A DNA stretch of 64,000 bases from Proteles cristata cristata. Its lineage: Eukaryota; Chordata; Mammalia; Carnivora; Hyaenidae. Of the stretch, positions 55,071 through 64,000 are shown piece after piece. The position numbers and the translations under genes were made by a program. Each line of letters starts with the position of its first letter. The stretch's first letter is position 1. A model generated the notes under the pieces. It searched no databases and was not told the DNA's origin. It worked only from the letters and a program-made list of their open reading frames with translations. The DNA lies in the NCBI GenBank assembly GCA_017311185.1, contig JAESUZ010003161.1, forward strand, positions 2,775,501-2,839,500, given 5' to 3'.

Positions 55071-56227
55071 AGTAGAAACTGAAGGACATAATTTACATAT
55101 TAAAACGGATGGTCTCTGCTTCATCATCTTACTAACTGGCCTTTTTTCCATGAATAGACAGTGTTCAGTTGGTCATCAGACATTTAAAGGACCCTGAAAC
55201 CTTGTCTGATGGCACTAAATGGAAGCCCAGCTACTTGGGAGATCTGTCCTCTGAGAAGTATACCCTCCTTCTACCAAACTGGGATCTCTGCCGGGTGGAA
55301 GGACTACAAAGCAGTAAAGAAGTCTGTCAGAGGGTGCCTATTCACCCAGACATGTCTGCAGTCAGGTACTTCTGTGTCCCATGTGCTTGAACAACTGCAG
55401 AAGCATTAAAGCTGTCAGCTCAAAGTTTAGATTATTACTGTAAAACCCAGGAAAGGTTGGCATGTAAACTACATTGAGCCAGATCAAGGACAGTGGTATG
55501 TGCTTTGATTCATCACTATAGCTACCATTTTCTGTAACTTTCCTACGCCAGACATACATAGCTTCAATTTTTACAACAATCCTGAAAGAGGACTCATCTT
55601 AGAGATAAGGTTCAGAAATGCTAAGCTGCCTGCATCACAAAATGCCAGTTACTGACTAGTTCTAAAATGCTAGCTAGAAACTTGTGCTCTTTAACACTGT
55701 TTTTACCACCTCTGGAAGCAAAACCACTCCAGCCACGGTGTCCAAATTAGTCTTTAAGTAAAAGAACAAAATCAACCACTAGAATGGTCCCCAGTTACAA
55801 AAGTTGCAAAGTCTGTCTAAACCACCAAAAAGTACTTAAAGGAAAAACTAACTGCCAGAAAAAAGTAGCCCTCACCATGAAAATGTCACTGAGAGTATTT
55901 TTTAAAATCTTGGCATACCATATCCACAATTTAAAAAGACGGGGTCCAAAGGTCCTATGTATCTGATATGAACTGTAATTCATTTTAACAAAGTCTTGGA
56001 GTTTGAAATCAAGATTACCTAACGGGCTCACTTAGGCTAATGCCATTTGAGAGTTTCAGCTCCTCTCCAAAAAAAGTCCTGAGATGCTATGCTGCAGTTC
56101 TGCCCAGGTGCATTCTACCTTTCTGCTCCAAGAAGAAGGGCCTAAGAAATCCACGAATGAAAAACACTACCTGAAAAACATATATGCTGGTGACAGGAGA
56201 AAAAAAAAAAGCAGAAGAATTAAAATT

Positions 56228-61037
<4,810 letters not shown>

Positions 61038-61103
61038 CTAATAAAGAAAAAAGAAACCATAAACTTAGATTCTAACAGGAATTTGGTTCTTCTTGTACGT
61101 TTT

Positions 61104-61314
61104 TTTTTAATATTTTTATTTATTTCTAGGAGAGAGAGAGAGAGAGCGTGAGCAGGGGAGGGTCAGAGAGAGAGGGAGTCACAGACTGAAATAGGCTCAG
61201 GCTCTGAGCTGGCAGTCAGCACAGAGCCCAACGTGGGGCTCGAACCCACGAACCGCGAGATCACGACCTAAGCGAAAGTCGGACGCTTAACCGACTAAGC
61301 CACCCAGGCGCCCC
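61104..61314 (-). mobile_element. Carnivore SINE, young subfamily, next to CLN5 exon 2
   Basis: Reverse-complement young SINE ending CAGGCGCCCC, in sense with CLN5, its A-rich 3' end only 66 bp before exon 2. Target-site duplication TTCTTGTACGTTTT / TTCTTGTACATTTT. Confidence 0.95.
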
Positions 61315-61691
61315 ACTTCTTGTACATTTTAGAATTCAGATTTTAGTATCACTGTAGTAACACTTTCAGAAAAAACATTCAAAGTTTAGCCATTAGTGTT
61401 TAAACATTTTGTTATTCTGTCAACAAACTCCAATGAAGTCATTAAAAGCAAATGATAACATTTGATAAATGCATGCTTCCCTGTTATCTGCTCTCATTGT
61501 GAGAATTTTGAACACAGGGGCACTATCTTAAAAATGTTTATAGATCCAGATCTTATAGACAAATATTCACTGAATAAAGGAATATTTTTCAAACAACATT
61601 TAATTTCCTAAACATCCAAATGTTAAGATTATTTCAAAATAATTATGATGAAATAGAATATGTTTTCTATTTTCTTAAGAATTACCCAACA

Positions 61692-61865
61692 GGGGGCACC
61701 TGGGTGATGCTGTCGGTTAAGCATCTGATTCTTTATTTCAGCTCAGGTCATGATCTCACAGTCCCTGGGTTTGAGTCCCATGTCCGGCTCTGCATTGACA
61801 GTGCAGAGCCTTCTTGGGATTCTCTCTCTCTCTCTCTCTCTCAAAATAAACAAACATTAAAAAAA
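61692..61865 (+). mobile_element. Carnivore tRNA-derived SINE (older subfamily)
   Basis: Head GGGGGCACCTGGGTGATGCT and tail CTCAAAATAAACAAACATT. Target-site duplication AATTACCCAACA / AATTAACCAACA. Confidence 0.9.
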
Positions 61866-61959
61866 TTAACCAACATGAGTGCCCCTCTATTTATTAGATG
61901 GGATGCTGCCCATTCATGAATCATTTAATAAAGCCAATTGAATCTTTAAAATTAAAAAC

Positions 61960-62155
61960 GGGCACCTGGGTGGCTCAGCTGGTTGAGTTTCTGACTTCAG
62001 CTCAGGTCATGATCTCCCGTTCATGGGTTCAAGCCCCTCGTCGGGCTCTGTGGTCACAGGTCAAAGCCTGGAGCCTGCTTTGGATTTTGTGTTTCCCTCT
62101 CTCTACCCCTCCCCTGCTTGTGATCTGTCTCTCAAAAATAAAATAAAATATTACA
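61960..62155 (+). mobile_element. Carnivore tRNA-derived SINE (older subfamily)
   Basis: Head GGGCACCTGGGTGGCTCAGC and tail CTCAAAAATAAAATAAAAT. Confidence 0.92.
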
Positions 62156-62178
62156 CAATTTTTTAAAAACAAAAAATT

Positions 62179-62405
62179 GGGGCACCTGAGTGGCTCAGTT
62201 GGTTAAGCGTCTGACTTAGGCTTAGGTCATGATCTCATGGTTCATGGATTTGAGCCCTGTGTCGGGCTCTGTGCTGACAGCTGAGCCTGGAGCCTGTTTC
62301 AGATTCTGTGTCTCCGAGATGCTGTGTCTCTGCCCCTCCCCCACTCGCTCTCGTCTCTCTCAAAAATGAATACATGTTAAAAAAAATTAAAATTAAAAAA
62401 AAAAA
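62179..62405 (+). mobile_element. Carnivore tRNA-derived SINE (older subfamily)
   Basis: Head GGGGCACCTGAGTGGCTCAG and tail CTCAAAAATGAATACATGTT with an A-rich end. Confidence 0.92.
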
Positions 62406-63807
62406 TCAACCAGTGACCAACTGATCACTAAGGATCTACTATAGGACACTATGCAAGGGAGGAGGGAAGCAAAATTAAAATGATGTTCCCTTCCTCAAGG
62501 ACATTTAGGTGAGGACTGGAAAGACATTAGACAAGTAATAAGGTGCGGTATGGTGAGTGCTAAAGAAATATACAAAGTCCTATGGGCACAGAAAACAGAG
62601 AAATCACTTTTACCTGATGTGGAACAGGTGGGGATGAGGAGAGCAAAGACGGGGATGAAGACCTATCTCAGGTTTTTTAAAATACTTTCGAAGGCTAGGA
62701 CGTAAAAGGAGGGACAACGTTAAGTATTATAAGACAGTAGGTAAACAATGCTGGAATTCAGGCTTCCGGGCAGGAGAGACAGGCAGGGACTGTCATTTTG
62801 CACTAATGCAGCGTGAACCGCACCCCAGGACTCCCACGGCTGAGCCCCAGAGTTAGCTTAAAGGATGTTAATTAGCAGACCTAGGGTGACTGAATTTGCT
62901 GTAAAACAAGCCTTATTTTAGAAGTTAGAAGAGAGTGGCGAGAGAGGCGAAATTAAGGCAGAGGTGAATGAGGAGGTTACGGCAATAAAGTAACGAGAAG
63001 GCCCCCAGAGAGGGCCACCCAGCTGGACTAGAGGAGTGACTACTGCTGAAGTCAACAGACACTTGCTGGTCACCTGCCATATTTGGCACTGGAAGAGAAA
63101 GACGGGACAAAGACAGACACTGCCTCTATCTATCCTCTAAGAATCCTGGATCTCTAAAATTTTAGACAGATTGATTCTTTTACAATCTTAACGCATCAAC
63201 AAAAAATTCTATTTTAAGAAGTTAAAATCTTGATGTTAGCCAATGTTTATGAAACATGTAAACTCCCTTGTTTTTATAGGTGCTCAATGGGTTTAAACAA
63301 ATACATAACTATAGTTTTCTCTTGCTTGAAGCAAAATCTTTTAGGTCAAAGGTAATTTCAAAAGTATAATTTAATAAAGTTAAATTTTATTATACTCAGT
63401 TGAGAAGACTAAATGTTGGCAGGTACTGACTACTTGCAACTTTTATAGAAACCCTAAGGTATAGTCAATTCCTTGCCCTAACTATAAATCAAGTAGTTTG
63501 TATTTACAATCTCTTCCTTACTTTATGGAACATTTAATTTTACTTATGAACGTTTTATTAACTTTTTCAAGAAAACCCAAACTTCTCTTTTCATATATAT
63601 CAAGCAAAACAAGGAAGTGGTGCAAACCGTTTAGTTAACAGAAGACACTCCTATCAGGCTTGACAATAGCTGACATTTACTAGATTTAATCCTCCTAACA
63701 AGCCTCCTTCTTTAAAAAAAATTTTTTTTAATGCTTATTTATTTTTATTTTTTTTTCCAATTATTTCGGGAGGTTTCTCTGCAGCCCTTAGTAGTTTCCT
63801 CACATAC

Positions 63808-64000
63808 TTTTTTTTGTTTTGTTTTGTTTTTTTTACAAATAGTTTATTGTCAAATTAGTTTCCACATAACACCCAGTGCTCATCCCCACAAGTGTTCTCC
63901 TCCATGCCCATCCCTCCTCCCCCCCACATCCATCAGTCCTCAGTTTTTGTCAGCATTCAAGAGTCTCTCATGGTTTGCCTCTCTCCCTTTCCCCCACCAT
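63808..64000 (-). mobile_element. Carnivore L1 3' end, cut by window edge
   Basis: T-rich start (poly-A complement) then 'ACAAATAGTTTATTGTCAAATTAGTTTCC' and 'CCCAGTGCTCATCCCCACAAG', nearly identical to the L1 3'UTR at 34.3-34.5 kb. It continues past the right edge. Confidence 0.9.

Larger units (their letters stand above)
53200..56227 (-). other. CLN5: CLN5 3' untranslated region (inferred)
   Basis: About 3 kb after the CLN5 stop, with one SINE (53324-53537) and a MIR-like stretch near 54895-55070. A 73-codon + strand frame at 55169-55390 has no family I recognise. The extent is inferred from the candidate AATAAA. Confidence 0.45.
61038..64000 (-). other. CLN5: CLN5 intron 1 (partial)
   Basis: Holds four SINEs and, at the edge, an L1 3' end, listed separately. 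The part 62.4-63.7 kb shows nothing I can name. CLN5 exon 1 was not found in the window. Confidence 0.65.

Noticed and set aside
55169..55390. 73-codon frame beyond CLN5
   Set aside because: No recognisable family and it is antisense to the inferred CLN5 3'UTR; treated as chance.

Overview
This is a 64 kb piece of a carnivore nuclear genome, most likely a feliform (cat-like) carnivore. About 36 tRNA-derived carnivore SINEs of the 'GGCGCCTGGGTGGCT' type are scattered through it, alongside L1, L2, MIR, MaLR and MER-type repeats. The genes have GT-AG introns and are sparse. The species cannot be fixed. The youngest SINE subfamily carries diagnostic changes that I do not associate with the usual domestic cat consensus, so a non-felid feliform is possible.

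Three genes are recognised with confidence. Their order matches the MYCBP2-FBXL3-CLN5 block of human 13q22, read here in the opposite orientation. (1) 1-17.67 kb, + strand: the last ten coding exons of MYCBP2 (PHR1/Pam), encoding the C-terminal 454 residues with the RING and the RCR-type tandem-cysteine E3 ligase domain, then a 3'UTR with AATAAA at 17640. (2) 30.5-52.7 kb, + strand: the complete FBXL3 gene, with a CpG-island promoter and non-coding exon 1 near 30.7-31.07 kb, four coding exons giving exactly 428 residues, and a 2.1 kb 3'UTR. (3) 53.2-61.04 kb, - strand: the last three coding exons of CLN5 (residues 108-407 in human numbering). Its first exon lies beyond the right edge. FBXL3 and CLN5 converge tail to tail, with candidate polyadenylation signals about 550 bp apart.

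The 13 kb between MYCBP2 and FBXL3 (17.7-30.5 kb) is repeat-rich: a run of eight - strand SINEs from 24.1 to 30.1 kb, an MLT1-like LTR, a MIR, an old L1 3' end and a homopurine tract. It also has a small CpG-rich patch at 20.76-21.12 kb that I cannot explain. Introns hold the remaining SINEs, L2 and L1 fragments, a Tigger-type DNA transposon and MER5-like hAT remnants.

Functionally the three genes are independent: a neuronal/axonal ubiquitin ligase, the F-box subunit that targets cryptochromes in the circadian clock, and a lysosomal enzyme lost in neuronal ceroid lipofuscinosis. The catalytic or partner-binding residues I could place by human numbering are all intact.

I see no new gene system. 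The most unusual structure is a roughly 250 bp inverted repeat, about 88% identical by hand alignment, whose arms (28.61-28.87 and 32.52-32.78 kb) lie almost symmetrically around the FBXL3 promoter.
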